Origin: Alphaproteobacteria bacterium
GTDB lineage: Bacteria; Pseudomonadota; Alphaproteobacteria; Micropepsales; Micropepsaceae
DNA length: 64,000 nucleotides
Direction: 5' to 3'
NCBI GenBank assembly: GCA_019245415.1
Contig: JAFARO010000003.1
Location: 248,001-312,000, forward strand
Part shown: in pieces, positions 1-11,777 of the stretch
Position numbering within the stretch: position 1 is the first letter of the stretch
How the letters are laid out: each line of letters starts with the position of its first letter
The notes under the pieces: generated by a model
Told to the model about the DNA's origin: nothing
The model's database searches: none
Seen by the model: the letters and a program-made list of their open reading frames with translations, nothing else
Made by a program: the position numbers and the translations under genes

Positions 1-979
1 ACAGCACGGCGCGGATGCCGAGCTGGCTGCCAGCCGCCAGTCCCAACAGCGCATACCCCATGTGGCCGATGGAGCTGTAGGCCATCAGCCGCTTGATGTT
101 GGTCTGGCCGATCGCGGCGAAGGCGCCCAGGGCCATCGACAAGGCCGAGATCGCGACGACGATCTGCTGCCATTGATGGAAAACGGAAGGGAACGGGACG
201 ACCACTGCGCGCACCACCATTGCCAGCGACGCGACCTTGGAGGCGGTTGCGAGGTAGGCGGTGATCGGGGTCGGCGCGCCTTCGTAGACGTCCGGCGTCC
301 ACATGTGGAACGGCACCGCGGAGATCTTGAACGCGAGGCCGGCAAGCAGGAAGACGAGGCCGAAGATCAATCCGATCAACTGACCGGTTTGCACGCCGGG
401 CGCGAGGACCCTGGCGACGACATGAAAGTCGAGCGAGCCGGTGAAGCCGTAAATCATCGAGATGCCGTAGAGCATCATGCCGGAGGAGAGCGAGCCGAGC
501 AGGAAGTATTTGAGCCCTGCTTCCGACGAGCGTACGGAGTCGCGGTTGAACGCGGCCAGCACGTAGAGCGCCAGGCTCTGCAGCTCGAGTCCCATATAAA
601 GCGCGATGAAGTTGGACGCCGAGACCATCAACGTCATGCCGAGGCTCGCCAGCACCATCAGGACCGGCAGCTCGAAGCGGGCGGTTCTCTCCAGATCGAA
701 GAAGCGGTGCGCCATCAGCATGCAGGCCGCCGAGGACCACAGGATCACCGCCTTGTTGAAGCGCGCGAAACTGTCCATCACGAAGGCGCCGCTGAAGGCG
801 GTGCCGTCCGGAATGGTCATCGACAGATAGGCCGATACCGCGATCAGGATCACCGAAAGGATGGTGAGCGTCTTGGCGCTCCGATCGCCGCGCACTGCGC
901 CGACCAGCAGCAGGACCATCGCGCCGATGGCGAGCACCAGCTCGGGTAGCAGGACATAGAGGTCGTGCTGGATATTCAT
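1..979 (-). CDS. nuoN: NADH-quinone oxidoreductase subunit N, 3' part off window
   Basis: Membrane subunit of complex I, one of the three antiporter-like proton-pumping subunits. About 326 residues are visible from [14 protein letters not shown]; the rest lies beyond base 1. Many hydrophobic helices alternate with family signatures: a lysine-containing stretch near KFLLGS ([11 protein letters not shown]), [16 protein letters not shown], and [14 protein letters not shown], all diagnostic of NuoN/NuoM/NuoL. The ATG at 979 overlaps the nuoM stop (ATGA), so translation is probably coupled. It is the last nuo gene in the usual order, so nothing of the operon is expected to be missing except its own C-terminus. 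Confidence 0.95.
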   Translation of the reverse strand, partial: MNIQHDLYVLLPELVLAIGAMVLLLVGAVRGDRSAKTLTILSVILIAVSAYLSMTIPDGTAFSGAFVMDSFARFNKAVILWSSAACMLMAHRFFDLERTARFELPVLMVLASLGMTLMVSASNFIALYMGLELQSLALYVLAAFNRDSVRSSEAGLKYFLLGSLSSGMMLYGISMIYGFTGSLDFHVVARVLAPGVQTGQLIGLIFGLVFLLAGLAFKISAVPFHMWTPDVYEGAPTPITAYLATASKVASLAMVVRAVVVPFPSVFHQWQQIVVAISALSMALGAFAAIGQTNIKRLMAYSSIGHMGYALLGLAAGSQLGIRAVL

Positions 980-2601
980 GGCGCGCCGTTCACGGACGTG
1001 ATGGCAATTCCTCCAAGCAATTCACCATGGCCGGGCTGGACACTGGCATCCGGCAGGCGCACGTCGGCGCGCCGAGATGGCCGAACCGATGGAGAAATGG
1101 CCAGCTTGGGCGGCGCGTGGTCGTAGGCCAGGGCGGCGCGGTTTTGCGCCAGCAGATTGGCGACCGAGGCCGAGGTCACGTCGAAGATGGGCTTAGGATA
1201 GACCCCCATGACGATGGTGATGACGACGAGCGGCGCCAGGATCGCGAACTCGCGCAGCGACAGGTCCTTGATCGTCTGCAGCGCGGGCTTGACCAGCTCG
1301 CCGAAGATGACACGTCGGTAGAGATACAGCGCATAGGCCGCGGAGAGAATCGTCCCTGTCGCGGCGAAGATCGCGATCCAGGTGTTGTGGATGAACGCGC
1401 CCAGCATGGTCAGGAACTCGCCGACGAAGCCGCCGGTCCCCGGCAGCCCGACATTGGCCAGCGTGAACACCATGAAGCAGGCGGCATAGAGCGGCATGCG
1501 TTTCACCAGCCCGCCATAGGCTGCGATCTCGCGCGTGTGCATGCGGTCGTAGACCACGCCGACGCAGAGGAACAGCGCGCCCGAGACGATTCCGTGGCTC
1601 AGCATCTGATAGATGCCGCCCTCGATGCCCTGATGCGTCAGGCTGAAGATGCCCATGGTGACGAAGCCCATATGGGCGACGGAAGAATAGGCGATCAGCT
1701 TCTTCATGTCCTCCTGTGCCAGCGCGATCAGCGAGGTCGCGATGATGGCGACGATGGAGAGCACGAAGACGAGCGGCGCGAAGCTCACCGAGGCGCTGGC
1801 GAACATCGGCAGCGAGAAGCGCAGGAAGCCATAGCCGCCCATCTTGAGCAGGATGCCGGCCAGAATCACCGAGCCCGCGGTCGGCGCTTCGACATGGGCA
1901 TCGGGAAGCCAGGTGTGCACCGGCCACATGGGCATCTTGACCGCAAAAGACGCAAAGAACGCCAGCCACATCCAGCCCTGAAGTGCCGGGCTGAAATGCG
2001 CCGTATCGATGATGGTCTCTATATCGGTCGTCCCGGTGATCAGATACATCGCCAGGATGGCCAGCAGCATCAGCACCGAGCCGAGCAGCGTGTAGAGGAA
2101 GAACTTGTAGCTCGCATACACGCGCCGCTTGCCGCCCCATACCCCGATGATGAGGAACATCGGGATCAGGCCGCCTTCGAAGAAGAGATAGAACAGGAAC
2201 AGGTCGAGCGCGGTGAACACGCCCATCATCAAGGTCTCGAGCACCAGGAACGCCACCATGTACTCGGCGACGCGCGTCTCGATGGATTCCCAGCTCGCCA
2301 GGATGCAGAACGGCATCAACAGGCCGGTGAGCACCACGAACAGCATGGAAATGCCGTCCACGCCCATGTGGTAGGAGATGCCGTTGGTCAGCCAGGCGGC
2401 GTGCTCGACAAACTGGAACTGGGCTGTGCTGCCGTCGAACTTGGCCCACAGCACCACGGTCAGCGCGAAATCGGCGACCGTGAAGGCGAGCGCGATCCAG
2501 CGCGCATTGCGCGCCACCGTCCCGCTCGAGCCGCGGATCGCCAGGATCAGCAGCGCGCCGACCAACGGCAGGAAGGTGATGATGCTGAGAAGATGGCTCA
2601 C
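976..2601 (-). CDS. nuoM: NADH-quinone oxidoreductase subunit M
   Basis: Antiporter-like membrane subunit of complex I (541 aa, close to the usual 500-540). The start is the GTG at 2601, which overlaps the nuoL stop as GTGA and gives [15 protein letters not shown]; the reading frame is open further upstream inside nuoL but that extension is not family-like. Signatures include LFFLYFFFEG-like [16 protein letters not shown], the pumping helix around [19 protein letters not shown] and [14 protein letters not shown]. The C-terminus carries about 40 extra polar, proline- and arginine-containing residues after the last helix. It overlaps nuoN by 4 nt. Confidence 0.95.
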   Translation of the reverse strand: MSHLLSIITFLPLVGALLILAIRGSSGTVARNARWIALAFTVADFALTVVLWAKFDGSTAQFQFVEHAAWLTNGISYHMGVDGISMLFVVLTGLLMPFCILASWESIETRVAEYMVAFLVLETLMMGVFTALDLFLFYLFFEGGLIPMFLIIGVWGGKRRVYASYKFFLYTLLGSVLMLLAILAMYLITGTTDIETIIDTAHFSPALQGWMWLAFFASFAVKMPMWPVHTWLPDAHVEAPTAGSVILAGILLKMGGYGFLRFSLPMFASASVSFAPLVFVLSIVAIIATSLIALAQEDMKKLIAYSSVAHMGFVTMGIFSLTHQGIEGGIYQMLSHGIVSGALFLCVGVVYDRMHTREIAAYGGLVKRMPLYAACFMVFTLANVGLPGTGGFVGEFLTMLGAFIHNTWIAIFAATGTILSAAYALYLYRRVIFGELVKPALQTIKDLSLREFAILAPLVVITIVMGVYPKPIFDVTSASVANLLAQNRAALAYDHAPPKLAISPSVRPSRRADVRLPDASVQPGHGELLGGIAITSVNGAP

Positions 2602-4622
2602 CGCACGCCTCCCGCGACCAGGAACCAGGTGGCGAGCGCGAGCAGCCCGATCAGCATCGCGAAGGCATAGTGATAGAGATAGCCCGTCTGCAGCCGCACG
2701 GCCCCACGCGTGACGTCGAGCACGCGCGCCGAGATGCCGTCGGGCCCGAACCCGTCGATGAGAGCGCCGTCGATTCCCTTCCACAGGAAGCGGCCGATAC
2801 GCTTCGCCGGCCGCACGAAGAGGAAATCGTACAGCTCGTCGAAATACCATTTGTTGTAGACGAAAGTGTAGAGCAGCCCCTTGCGCGCCGCCATCCGCGC
2901 CGGCAATTCGGGGTGCAGGATGTAGTAGTACCAGGCGACGACGAAGCCCGCGACCGTGAGCACGAACGGCGCGAACTCGACCCAGGCGGGGAAGCCCTCG
3001 AGTTGCGGCTCGAGACCGCGTCCGGCGATCGCCGCGACCGCGCCGTGCCAGAAGCCGCGCGAATCCGCTCCGATGAAGAAGTGGTCGAAGACCATGCCGG
3101 CGAACGCTGCGCCGATGGCCAGCACGCCAAGCGGCACGAGCATCGTCAGCGGCGATTCATGCACCTCCTCCAGCGCGGGCGCATGATGGTCGCCGTGATC
3201 GAGCGGCTCGTCCTGGGTGTGGGAATCGGAATGCGGCGATGCCTGCACCCTGTCGGCGCCGCGATAACGGCCGTGGAAGGTCATGAGGAACTGGCGCCAG
3301 GAATAGAACGAGGTCATCAATGCGGCGACGAGCGTGAGCATGAAGGCGTAATGGCCCATGCCCGAAGCCGACGAATAAGCCGCATCGATGATCGAGTCCT
3401 TGGAATAGAATCCTGCGAAGCCGATATGCAGCAGCGGCAATCCGAAGCCGGTCAGCGCCAGATTGCCGATCAGCATCATCGCCCAGGTGAACGGGATGGC
3501 CCGCGCGAGGCCGCCCATCCGGCGCATGTCCTGCTCGTGATGCATGGCGTGGATCACCGAGCCGGCGCTCAGGAAGAGCAGCGCCTTGAAGAAGGCGTGG
3601 GTAAAAAGGTGGAACATCGCGCCGCCATAGGCCGAGACGCCCGCGGCCACAAACATGTAGCCGAGCTGCGAGCACGTCGAATAGGCGATGACGCGCTTGA
3701 TGTCGTTCTGAAATAAGCCGACCGAGGCCGCGAAGAACGCGGTGGTGGCGCCGATGAAGGTGACGAACTCGCGCGCCGACGGCGCCAGCTCGTAGAGCGG
3801 CGAGCAGCGGCAGACCAGGAACACGCCCGCCGTCACCATGGTGGCCGCATGGATCAGGGCCGCGACGGGCGTCGGGCCCTCCATCGCATCGGGCAACCAG
3901 GTGTGCAGCCCGATCTGCGCCGACTTGCCCATGGCGCCGACGAACAGCAGCAGGCAGAGCGTGGTGAGAATGTCCACGTGCCAGCTGCCGAAGAGAAAGG
4001 TCTTGCCGACCATCGCCGGCGCGGCGGCGAACACGGCATCGAAGTCGAGCGTCTTGAAGACGAACCAGACGCCGAAGATGCCGAGCGCGAAGCCGAAATC
4101 GCCGACGCGGTTGACGATGAAGGCCTTGATCGCGGCGGCGTTGGCCTCCGGCTTCTTGTACCAGAAACCGATCAGCAGATACGACGCCAGCCCGACGCCT
4201 TCCCAGCCGAAGAACATCTGCAGGAAGTTGTTCGCCGTCACCAGCATCAGCATCGCGAAGGTGAAGAGCGACAGATAGGAGAAGAACCGCGGCCGGCTGT
4301 CGTCCTCCGCCATGTAGCCGATGGAATAGAGATGGACGAGCGAAGAGACGCCCGTCACCACCACCAGCATCACCGCGGTGAGGCTGTCGACGCGGATGGT
4401 CCAGTCCGCCGCGAAGCCGCCGGAACGGATCCAGGGCGCGATGGTGATGATCGCACCATGGCCCAGGAAGCAGACGTCGTAGAAGGCATAGAGAGACAGC
4501 GCCGCCGAAACGAACAGCGCGCCGGTGGTGATGAGCTCGGACGGTCTGGCGCCGAGAATGCGCCCAAACAGGCCCGCGATGGCGGATGCGACGATGGGGA
4601 GGAAGACGATCGCCTGATACAT
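2598..4622 (-). CDS. nuoL: NADH-quinone oxidoreductase subunit L
   Basis: Largest antiporter-like subunit of complex I (674 aa), with the long lateral amphipathic helix expected after the antiporter fold. Visible signatures: [58 protein letters not shown] and [16 protein letters not shown] His/Asp-rich stretch around residues 465-495 ([19 protein letters not shown]) sits in the loop before the C-terminal helices; such loops vary between species. It starts at ATG 4622, one base after the nuoK stop region, and its TGA overlaps the GTG start of nuoM. Confidence 0.96.
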   Translation of the reverse strand: MYQAIVFLPIVASAIAGLFGRILGARPSELITTGALFVSAALSLYAFYDVCFLGHGAIITIAPWIRSGGFAADWTIRVDSLTAVMLVVVTGVSSLVHLYSIGYMAEDDSRPRFFSYLSLFTFAMLMLVTANNFLQMFFGWEGVGLASYLLIGFWYKKPEANAAAIKAFIVNRVGDFGFALGIFGVWFVFKTLDFDAVFAAAPAMVGKTFLFGSWHVDILTTLCLLLFVGAMGKSAQIGLHTWLPDAMEGPTPVAALIHAATMVTAGVFLVCRCSPLYELAPSAREFVTFIGATTAFFAASVGLFQNDIKRVIAYSTCSQLGYMFVAAGVSAYGGAMFHLFTHAFFKALLFLSAGSVIHAMHHEQDMRRMGGLARAIPFTWAMMLIGNLALTGFGLPLLHIGFAGFYSKDSIIDAAYSSASGMGHYAFMLTLVAALMTSFYSWRQFLMTFHGRYRGADRVQASPHSDSHTQDEPLDHGDHHAPALEEVHESPLTMLVPLGVLAIGAAFAGMVFDHFFIGADSRGFWHGAVAAIAGRGLEPQLEGFPAWVEFAPFVLTVAGFVVAWYYYILHPELPARMAARKGLLYTFVYNKWYFDELYDFLFVRPAKRIGRFLWKGIDGALIDGFGPDGISARVLDVTRGAVRLQTGYLYHYAFAMLIGLLALATWFLVAGGVR

Positions 4623-4623
4623 C

Positions 4624-4932
4624 TCAGCCCTTCATCACATTGACGTCTTCGACCGCGATGGAGCCGCGGTTGCGGAAATAGACCACCAGGATGGCGAGGC
4701 CAATCGCAGCTTCCGCCGCCGCCACGGTCAGCACGAACATGGCGAAGACCTGCCCCACAAGGTCGTGCAGGAACGCGGAAAAGGCGACGAAGTTGATGTT
4801 GACCGCGAGCAGGATCAGCTCGATCGACATCAGGATAATGATGACGTTCTTGCGGTTCAGAAATATCCCGAACACCCCGATGGTGAAGAGAAGCGCGGCG
4901 ACGGCGAGATAGTTTCCAAGTCCGACGGACAT
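4624..4932 (-). CDS. nuoK: NADH-quinone oxidoreductase subunit K
   Basis: Small three-helix membrane subunit of complex I, 102 aa, exactly the family length. It contains the two functionally important intramembrane glutamates: one in [14 protein letters not shown] and one in [14 protein letters not shown]. The start is ATG 4932, which overlaps the nuoJ stop as TGATG; upstream in-frame sequence belongs to nuoJ read in another frame. It lies between nuoJ and nuoL as in nearly all nuo operons. Confidence 0.96.
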   Translation of the reverse strand: MSVGLGNYLAVAALLFTIGVFGIFLNRKNVIIILMSIELILLAVNINFVAFSAFLHDLVGQVFAMFVLTVAAAEAAIGLAILVVYFRNRGSIAVEDVNVMKG

Positions 4933-5537
4933 CAGGCACCCTCCCCCGGCTTGGCATCGACCAGCTTCATCGACATTGCCGGCGTGCGCGCGTTCTGGAC
5001 GTCGATCCTCTGGCGGCGGACGCCGGGACGATGGCGCAACGTCAGCACGATGGCGCCGATCATCGCGACCAGCAGGATCAGGCCGGCGATCTGGAAGTAG
5101 TAGACATAGTCCGTATAGAGAATGCGGCCCAATACGGCGGTATTGGAGAGTCCATTGGGCGTCGCGCTGGCGAGCGCCGTGTGCGCGGCGGGCAAGGTTT
5201 TCCACAACAACGCCACGACGACCAGTTCGGCGAGCAGGACAAAGCCGAGAAGCAGCCCCGTCGGCAGGTAGTCGAGAAGGCCGCGTTTCAACTCGGCGAA
5301 GTCGACGTCGAGCATCATCACGACGAACAGGAACAGTACCGCGACCGCGCCGACATAGACGACGACCAGGATCATGGCCAGAAACTCGGCGCCGAGCAGC
5401 ACGAACAGTCCTGCGGCGTTGAAAAAGGCCAGGATCAGGAACAGCACAGAATGCACCGGATTGCGCGCGGCGATCACCATCGATGCCGCAAGCAGCAGCA
5501 TGAAGGAGAAGAGGTAGAACGCGAGCTGCTGGATCAT
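4932..5537 (-). CDS. nuoJ: NADH-quinone oxidoreductase subunit J
   Basis: Five-helix membrane subunit of complex I (201 aa). Family signatures are [46 protein letters not shown] (the pi-bulge helix) and [27 protein letters not shown] near the C-terminus, given here only as short landmarks within those helices. The stop overlaps the nuoK start. Upstream it is separated from nuoI by about 106 bp that hold a palindromic repeat, the only real gap inside the operon. Confidence 0.95.
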   Translation of the reverse strand: MIQQLAFYLFSFMLLLAASMVIAARNPVHSVLFLILAFFNAAGLFVLLGAEFLAMILVVVYVGAVAVLFLFVVMMLDVDFAELKRGLLDYLPTGLLLGFVLLAELVVVALLWKTLPAAHTALASATPNGLSNTAVLGRILYTDYVYYFQIAGLILLVAMIGAIVLTLRHRPGVRRQRIDVQNARTPAMSMKLVDAKPGEGA

Positions 5538-5544
5538 GGCGCGG

Positions 5545-5629
5545 CACCCTTCGAGGCTCCGCGCGCGTCATGCTGAGGTGCGAGCGAAGCGAGCCTCGAA
5601 GCACGCGCGCGAAGCACCTCAGGGTGACG
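5545..5629. repeat. Palindromic intergenic repeat (REP/RPE-like) between nuoI and nuoJ
   Basis: About 85 bp built from nested inverted repeats: the outer arms CACCCT/AGGGTG, then CGAGGCT/AGCCTCG, GCGCGCGT/ACGCGCGC and GAGGTGC/GCACCTC. The wording (TCGAGGCTCGCTTCGCTCGC, CACCTCAG.ATGAC) matches a type of intergenic element that I know to be common in alphaproteobacterial genomes. It fills the only sizeable gap in the nuo operon. In RNA it would fold strongly and could stabilise the upstream mRNA, attenuate transcription or simply be a passenger. No second copy was noticed in this window. Confidence 0.75.
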
Positions 5630-5643
5630 GAGTAAGTTCATCT

Positions 5644-6132
5644 TCATCGGTACGGCGCGTCCAGTTCGAGGTTGCGGGCGAGTTCGCGCTCCCAGCGGTC
5701 GCCGTTGGCGAGGAGTTTTTCCTTGTTGTAGTAGAGCTCTTCGCGCGTTTCGGTCGAATACTCGAAGTTCGGGCCTTCGACGATGGCGTCCACCGGACAG
5801 GCTTCCTGGCAAAGCCCACAATAGATGCACTTCACCATGTCGATGTCGTAGCGGGTCGTACGCCGCGAGCCGTCGTCGCGCGGCTCGGCCTCGATGGTGA
5901 TCGCCTGCGCCGGGCACACCGCCTCGCACAGCTTGCAGGCAATGCAGCGTTCCTCGCCGTTGGGATAGCGCCTGAGCGCATGCTCGCCGCGGAAGCGCGG
6001 ACTGATGGGACCTTTCTCGAACGGATAGTTCACCGTCGCTTTCGGCGCGAAGAAATACCGCAGCGACAGGCCGAAGCTCTTGAGGAATTCCCAGAAGAAT
6101 ATCGCGCGTGCGGTGCGGTCGAGAAAAGCCAT
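5644..6132 (-). CDS. nuoI: NADH-quinone oxidoreductase subunit I (2x 4Fe-4S)
   Basis: Peripheral-arm ferredoxin-like subunit carrying clusters N6a and N6b (162 aa, family length). Both 8-Fe ferredoxin motifs are intact: [12 protein letters not shown] around residues 63-74 and [12 protein letters not shown] around residues 102-113. The start is ATG 6132 ([16 protein letters not shown]), overlapping the nuoH stop as TGATG. The N-terminal amphipathic helix contacts NuoH in known structures. It is followed by the repeat-containing gap before nuoJ. Confidence 0.97.
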   Translation of the reverse strand: MAFLDRTARAIFFWEFLKSFGLSLRYFFAPKATVNYPFEKGPISPRFRGEHALRRYPNGEERCIACKLCEAVCPAQAITIEAEPRDDGSRRTTRYDIDMVKCIYCGLCQEACPVDAIVEGPNFEYSTETREELYYNKEKLLANGDRWERELARNLELDAPYR

Positions 6133-7184
6133 CAAGCGCCTCCGTGGCGGACATAGACGACCCAGGCGGCCGTGACCAGCACCCAGAGCAACGTCGTCGG
6201 CAGGAACACCTTCCAGCCCAACCGCATCAGTTGGTCGTAGCGGTAGCGCGGCACAAACGCGCGCACCAGCGCGAAACAGAAGAAGAAGAACCACAATTTC
6301 AGGATCAGCCACACGATGCCTGGGATTGCCGTCAGGGGCCAGATGTTGATCGGCGACAGCCAGCCGCCGAAGAACAGGATCGCCACCATCGCGCTCATCA
6401 GGCAGATGTTGAGGAACTCGGCCAGGTAGAAGAGCAGGAACGGCGTCGACGAATATTCGACGAAATAGCCGGCGACCAATTCGGATTCCGCCTCGACCAG
6501 GTCGAAGGGCGGCCGGTTGGTCTCCGCGATCGCCGAAACGAAGAATATCGGCAGCATCGGGAACAGGATCGAGAACACGTTCCAGTGCAGGAACGCGAGC
6601 GCGCCGGCGCTCTGCTGCGCGCGCACGATGTCGGACAGGTTGAGCGAGCCGGCAAAAAGCAGCACGGTCACAAGAACGAAACCGATGGAGACTTCGTACG
6701 ACACCATCTGCGCCGCGGCGCGGCAGGCCGAGAGGAACGGATATTTCGAGTTCGACGCCCAGCCGGCCATGATGATGCCGTAGACGCCGAGCGAGGACAC
6801 CGCGAAGAGGTAGAGGATGCCGACATTGATGTCGGCGAAAACCCAGTGGTTGTCCATCGGGATCACCACCCAGGCGGCGAAAGCCAGCGTCGCGCTGACC
6901 AGCGGCGCCAGGATGAAGATCACCTTGTTGGCGCCGGCGGGGATGATGACTTCCTTGATCAGGTATTTGCCGAGATCGGCAAAGCTCTGAAGCAGGCCGA
7001 AGACGCCGACGACATTGGGGCCGCGGCGCATCTGCACGGCGGCAAAGATCTTGCGGTCGTAGAGCAGGATGAACGCGACCATCACCAGCAGGCAGACGAG
7101 GAATATCCCGATCGACAGCACCTGGCTGAGCGCCCAGGCCCAGGCGTAGGGCATATGTTGCTGGAAGTAGTGCGTGAAGATCAT
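6132..7184 (-). CDS. nuoH: NADH-quinone oxidoreductase subunit H
   Basis: Membrane subunit forming the quinone-binding chamber (350 aa). Clear signatures: [22 protein letters not shown]-type loop ([10 protein letters not shown] then [14 protein letters not shown]), [24 protein letters not shown] in part, [20 protein letters not shown], and FFVRA-like [17 protein letters not shown]. About eight transmembrane helices. Start ATG 7184 lies three bases after the nuoG stop. Its stop overlaps nuoI. Confidence 0.97.
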   Translation of the reverse strand: MIFTHYFQQHMPYAWAWALSQVLSIGIFLVCLLVMVAFILLYDRKIFAAVQMRRGPNVVGVFGLLQSFADLGKYLIKEVIIPAGANKVIFILAPLVSATLAFAAWVVIPMDNHWVFADINVGILYLFAVSSLGVYGIIMAGWASNSKYPFLSACRAAAQMVSYEVSIGFVLVTVLLFAGSLNLSDIVRAQQSAGALAFLHWNVFSILFPMLPIFFVSAIAETNRPPFDLVEAESELVAGYFVEYSSTPFLLFYLAEFLNICLMSAMVAILFFGGWLSPINIWPLTAIPGIVWLILKLWFFFFCFALVRAFVPRYRYDQLMRLGWKVFLPTTLLWVLVTAAWVVYVRHGGA

Positions 7185-7187
7185 GCG

Positions 7188-9320
7188 CTACTCCGCCGCC
7201 ATCTTGTGGGCGGGGCCCACGAATTCGCGCGAGCACAGCGCCATGGTCTGGCTCGCCCGCGCGATCGGATTGGTCAGATAGTAATCTGCGATCGCATTCT
7301 TGAGCGGCAGGCTCACATCGAGCGGACCGCCACTGCCGATGGCTTCCCACACCGCGGGATCGGCGCCCGCTTGCCGGGGAACGGTTCCGATCTCGCCCAT
7401 GTGCGGGTACTGGCGGAGGAGAGCCGCGCGCAATGCCGCTAGCGAATCGTAAGGGAGCCTCCTGCCGAGCACATCGGACAGCGCCCGCAGGATCGCCCAA
7501 TCCTCGCGCGCCTCGCCCGGCGGAAACGTCGCGCGTTCGGCCAGCTGCACCCGGCCTTCGAAATTGATGTAGAGCCCATCCTTCTCGGTATACGCGGCGC
7601 CGGGCAGCACCACATCGGCGTTGTGCGCGCCGGCGTCGCCATGGCTGCCCTGATAGACGACGAAGGCTCGACCGAGATGGCCGACGTCGAACTCGTCTGC
7701 GCCCAGCAGGTAGATGAAGTCGATCTCGCCCTTCTGCGCGCCGTCGACGATGCCGGCCACGTCGCGGCCGCTCTCGCCCGGCACGAATCCCAGATCGAGT
7801 GCCGCGACGCGCGAAGCGGCGGTGTGAAGCACGTTGAATCCGTTCCATCCGCCTTCCGCCGCACTTCCGGCGGGACCGATCATGCCGGTATCGGATGCGA
7901 TGCGCGCGGCAAGCTTGAGGATCGCCGCGCCGTCCGCCCGCGCGAGTGCGCCCGGCCCAAGGATCAGCATCGGTCGCTTGGCGTCCTTCAGGACCTGCGC
8001 AAAGCCATGGCTGCAATTGGCGACCGCTTCGAGAACGCCGAGGCTTGAACCCAACTGCTCCACGGGATAGGTCAGATCGAACGGCTCTCCGAGGTTGGCC
8101 ACCGTCAGATTGCCGTTCAGCCAGGTCTTGCGCAGGCGCGCATTCAGCACCGGCGCTTCCCAGCGCGGATTGCTGCCGATCAACAGCAGCGCGTCCGCGG
8201 CCTCGACTCCGGCGATGGTGGTATTGAACAGATAGCCCTGGCGCGACGCCGGTGTTAATTTTGCGCCATCCTGGCGGCAATCGAGATTGACGACGCCGAG
8301 CGCAGTCATCAGATCCTTGAGCGCCTTGATCTCTTCCGCCGCCGCCAGATCGCCGACTATGGCGGCCATGCGCTCGGGCTTCGTATCCGCGACGCGCTTG
8401 GCGATCGCGGTGAAAGCTTCGCCCCACGAGACCGGTTGCAGCCTGCCGTTCTTGCGGACATACGGCCGGTCGAGGCGTTGGCGCATCAGACCGTCGCAGG
8501 CGTGGCGCGTCTTGTCGCCGATCCACTCCTCGTTGACGGCCTCGTTCAGGCGCGGCAACACGCGCATGACCTGCGGCCCCCGCGTGTCGACACGGATGTT
8601 GCAGCCTTGCGCGTCCATCACGTCGACGGATTGCGTCTTGCCCAGCTCCCAGGGTCGCGCGTTGAAGGCATAAGGCTTGGACGTCAGCGCGCCGACTGGG
8701 CACAGATCGACGACATTGCCCGATAGCTCCGATGCGAACGCCTTCTCGAGATAGGTCGTGATCTCCATGTCCTCGCCGCGGCCGGTGGCGCCGAGATCGG
8801 GCACGCCGGCCACCTCGGTAGCGAAGCGCACGCAGCGGGTGCACTGGATGCAGCGGGTCATGATGGTCTTGACCAGCGGGCCCATGTGCTTGTCTTCGAC
8901 CGCGCGCTTGTTCTCGTTGAAGCGATGGAATGCGGCGCGGCCGTAGAGCAACGCCTGGTCCTGCAGATCGCATTCGCCGCCCTGGTCGCAGATCGGGCAA
9001 TCGAGCGGATGGTTGATGAGCAGGAACTCCATCACGCCTTCGCGCGCCTTGCGCACGTAGTCCGACTTCGTGTTGATCTTGGCCGGCGTGCCGTCCTTGT
9101 TGGGAAAGATGTCGCGTACCTGAAGCGCACAAGACGCCTGCGGCTTCGGTGCGCCGACCCACTCGACCAGGCACATGCGGCAATTGCCAGCCACCGACAG
9201 CCGCTCATGATAGCAGAAGCGTGGAATCTCCGCTCCCGCCAGCTCGCACGCCTGCAGCAAGGTCAGGCCGTCATCGGCCTCTATTTCCTTGCTGTCGACG
9301 ATGAGTTTCCTGGAGGGCAT
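7188..9320 (-). CDS. nuoG: NADH-quinone oxidoreductase subunit G
   Basis: Largest peripheral subunit of complex I, 710 aa, of the short alphaproteobacterial/mitochondrial type (compare NDUFS1). The N-terminal 2Fe-2S domain has [18 protein letters not shown]; then a His-Cys segment [18 protein letters not shown] and the 4Fe-4S segment [16 protein letters not shown]; the molybdopterin-oxidoreductase-like domain follows with [10 protein letters not shown] and [16 protein letters not shown]. The start is ATG 9320, overlapping the stop of the upstream unrecognised gene as TAATG. The C-terminal domain is catalytically inert in the family. Confidence 0.96.
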   Translation of the reverse strand: MPSRKLIVDSKEIEADDGLTLLQACELAGAEIPRFCYHERLSVAGNCRMCLVEWVGAPKPQASCALQVRDIFPNKDGTPAKINTKSDYVRKAREGVMEFLLINHPLDCPICDQGGECDLQDQALLYGRAAFHRFNENKRAVEDKHMGPLVKTIMTRCIQCTRCVRFATEVAGVPDLGATGRGEDMEITTYLEKAFASELSGNVVDLCPVGALTSKPYAFNARPWELGKTQSVDVMDAQGCNIRVDTRGPQVMRVLPRLNEAVNEEWIGDKTRHACDGLMRQRLDRPYVRKNGRLQPVSWGEAFTAIAKRVADTKPERMAAIVGDLAAAEEIKALKDLMTALGVVNLDCRQDGAKLTPASRQGYLFNTTIAGVEAADALLLIGSNPRWEAPVLNARLRKTWLNGNLTVANLGEPFDLTYPVEQLGSSLGVLEAVANCSHGFAQVLKDAKRPMLILGPGALARADGAAILKLAARIASDTGMIGPAGSAAEGGWNGFNVLHTAASRVAALDLGFVPGESGRDVAGIVDGAQKGEIDFIYLLGADEFDVGHLGRAFVVYQGSHGDAGAHNADVVLPGAAYTEKDGLYINFEGRVQLAERATFPPGEAREDWAILRALSDVLGRRLPYDSLAALRAALLRQYPHMGEIGTVPRQAGADPAVWEAIGSGGPLDVSLPLKNAIADYYLTNPIARASQTMALCSREFVGPAHKMAAE

Positions 9321-9760
9321 TACGCTGCCCTCTGCTGGTGCGCGATGAGGATCTGCATGCGCTTGGAGTAGTGAGGCAGATAGCCTTGGTCGCGGTAGTA
9401 GTCGCTGGAGAGATAGTCCTTGTGGTTGGCGAGCTGCGTCTGCGCGGTCTTGTACCAATGGCGCGTGGACGAAAGCTTCAGGCATTCGTCCAGCGTGTAG
9501 ACCAGCCGCGCGACGTACCATTCATATTGCTCGAACGCTTCCCTGCTGCCGTCGAGCGTGCGCGCGTCGAGGTCGAGCGCGGCGAGCTCGGGGTTCGAGA
9601 ATTTCGGATGTGACAGCGCAACATCGCAATGCCCGAGATAAAGCTCCTTCGCCTTGGCTTCGCGCCACGACAGCATGGTGAAAATGCCCATCGAAAGCGC
9701 AGCGAACCCCGCCACCATCAGCGGCATCGGCGGCTCGACGCGAACGACCGGTCTCCACAT
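9320..9760 (-). CDS. Unrecognised membrane-anchored protein inserted between nuoF and nuoG
   Basis: I do not recognise this as a complex I subunit. The product is about 146 aa: a short N-terminus, one hydrophobic helix (PLMVAGFAALSMGIFTML, about residues 13-30), then a soluble mostly helical domain rich in Trp and Tyr (YEWYVARLVYTLDEC, HWYKTAQTQLANHKDYLSSDYY). It starts at ATG 9760, 5 nt after the nuoF stop, or alternatively at GTG 9769, which would give a GTGA overlap; its TAA overlaps the nuoG ATG. The soluble part resembles widespread uncharacterised bacterial proteins in which a single anchor helix precedes an FEKYEWFV-like helical domain (recollection, unchecked). The tight coupling on both sides says it is co-translated with complex I; whether it binds the complex is unknown. 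Confidence 0.8.
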   Translation of the reverse strand: MWRPVVRVEPPMPLMVAGFAALSMGIFTMLSWREAKAKELYLGHCDVALSHPKFSNPELAALDLDARTLDGSREAFEQYEWYVARLVYTLDECLKLSSTRHWYKTAQTQLANHKDYLSSDYYRDQGYLPHYSKRMQILIAHQQRAA

Positions 9761-9765
9761 CGCTT

Positions 9766-11045
<1,280 letters not shown>

Positions 11046-11046
<1 letters not shown>

Positions 11047-11777
11047 CAGGTCGCCGCTCCCGGCGGTTTTTGTGCGGGCGCTTCGCGATCGGAAGCGGCG
11101 GTTGTGGGTTTCTTCGCCTCGGTATCGGTCACGGAGGCGCCGCCGCCCTCGCTGCGACGCCCGTAGCCGCCATTGTACAGTTGCGGGTCCTTCAATGTCA
11201 GCGCACCGCCCATCGGCTCCGAGGTGTGGCGGCCGTTCTGCGGACCGGGGTTGGGACGTTCGCCGCGGCGCAACGCTTCCAGCAGCGCTTCGGTCTTCGC
11301 CCCGTCGAGGTCCTCGTAGAAATCCTTGCCGATCTGCAGCATCGGCGCGTTGACGCAGGCGCCCAGGCACTCGACTTCCATCCAGGAGAACTTGCCGTCG
11401 GCGGAGACGGTGTGCGGCGCCGGCGCGATGTGCTTCCTGCAGGCAGCGACGATATCGTCCGAGCCGCGCAGCCAGCACGGCGTCGTGGTGCAGACCTGCA
11501 CCAGATGTTCCCCCACCGGCTCGAGATTGAACATGGTGTAGAATGTCGCGACTTCGAGGACGCGGATGAACGGCATGTCGAGCATCCGCGCGACCGCCTC
11601 GATCATCGGCTTGGTGACCCAACCCTCCTGCTCCTGCCCGATCCAGAGCAGCGCAATCACCGCGCTCGCCTGGCGCCCGGAGGGATACTTCGCGATCTCG
11701 CGCTCGCATCGCGCGCGGTTCTCGTCGCTGAACGCGAAGCTCGCAGGTTGTTCGAGGCGCAGGCGGCGGATGCTCAC
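11046..11777 (-). CDS. nuoE: NADH-quinone oxidoreductase subunit E, long C-terminal tail
   Basis: Thioredoxin-fold 2Fe-2S subunit (cluster N1a), 243 aa. The ligand cysteines are in CTTTPC and, about 35 residues later, CLGAC. The core ends near residue 165; the remaining 75 or so residues are low-complexity and charged/proline-rich ([11 protein letters not shown], then a Lys/Ala/Pro-rich end), a tail known from other alphaproteobacterial NuoE proteins. The start is GTG 11777 ([16 protein letters not shown]), overlapping the nuoD stop as GTGA. Confidence 0.94.

Noticed and set aside
1027-4643. Long plus-strand open frames opposite nuoL and nuoM
   Set aside because: They are Arg/His/Asp-rich antisense frames of GC-rich membrane-protein genes with no family signatures.
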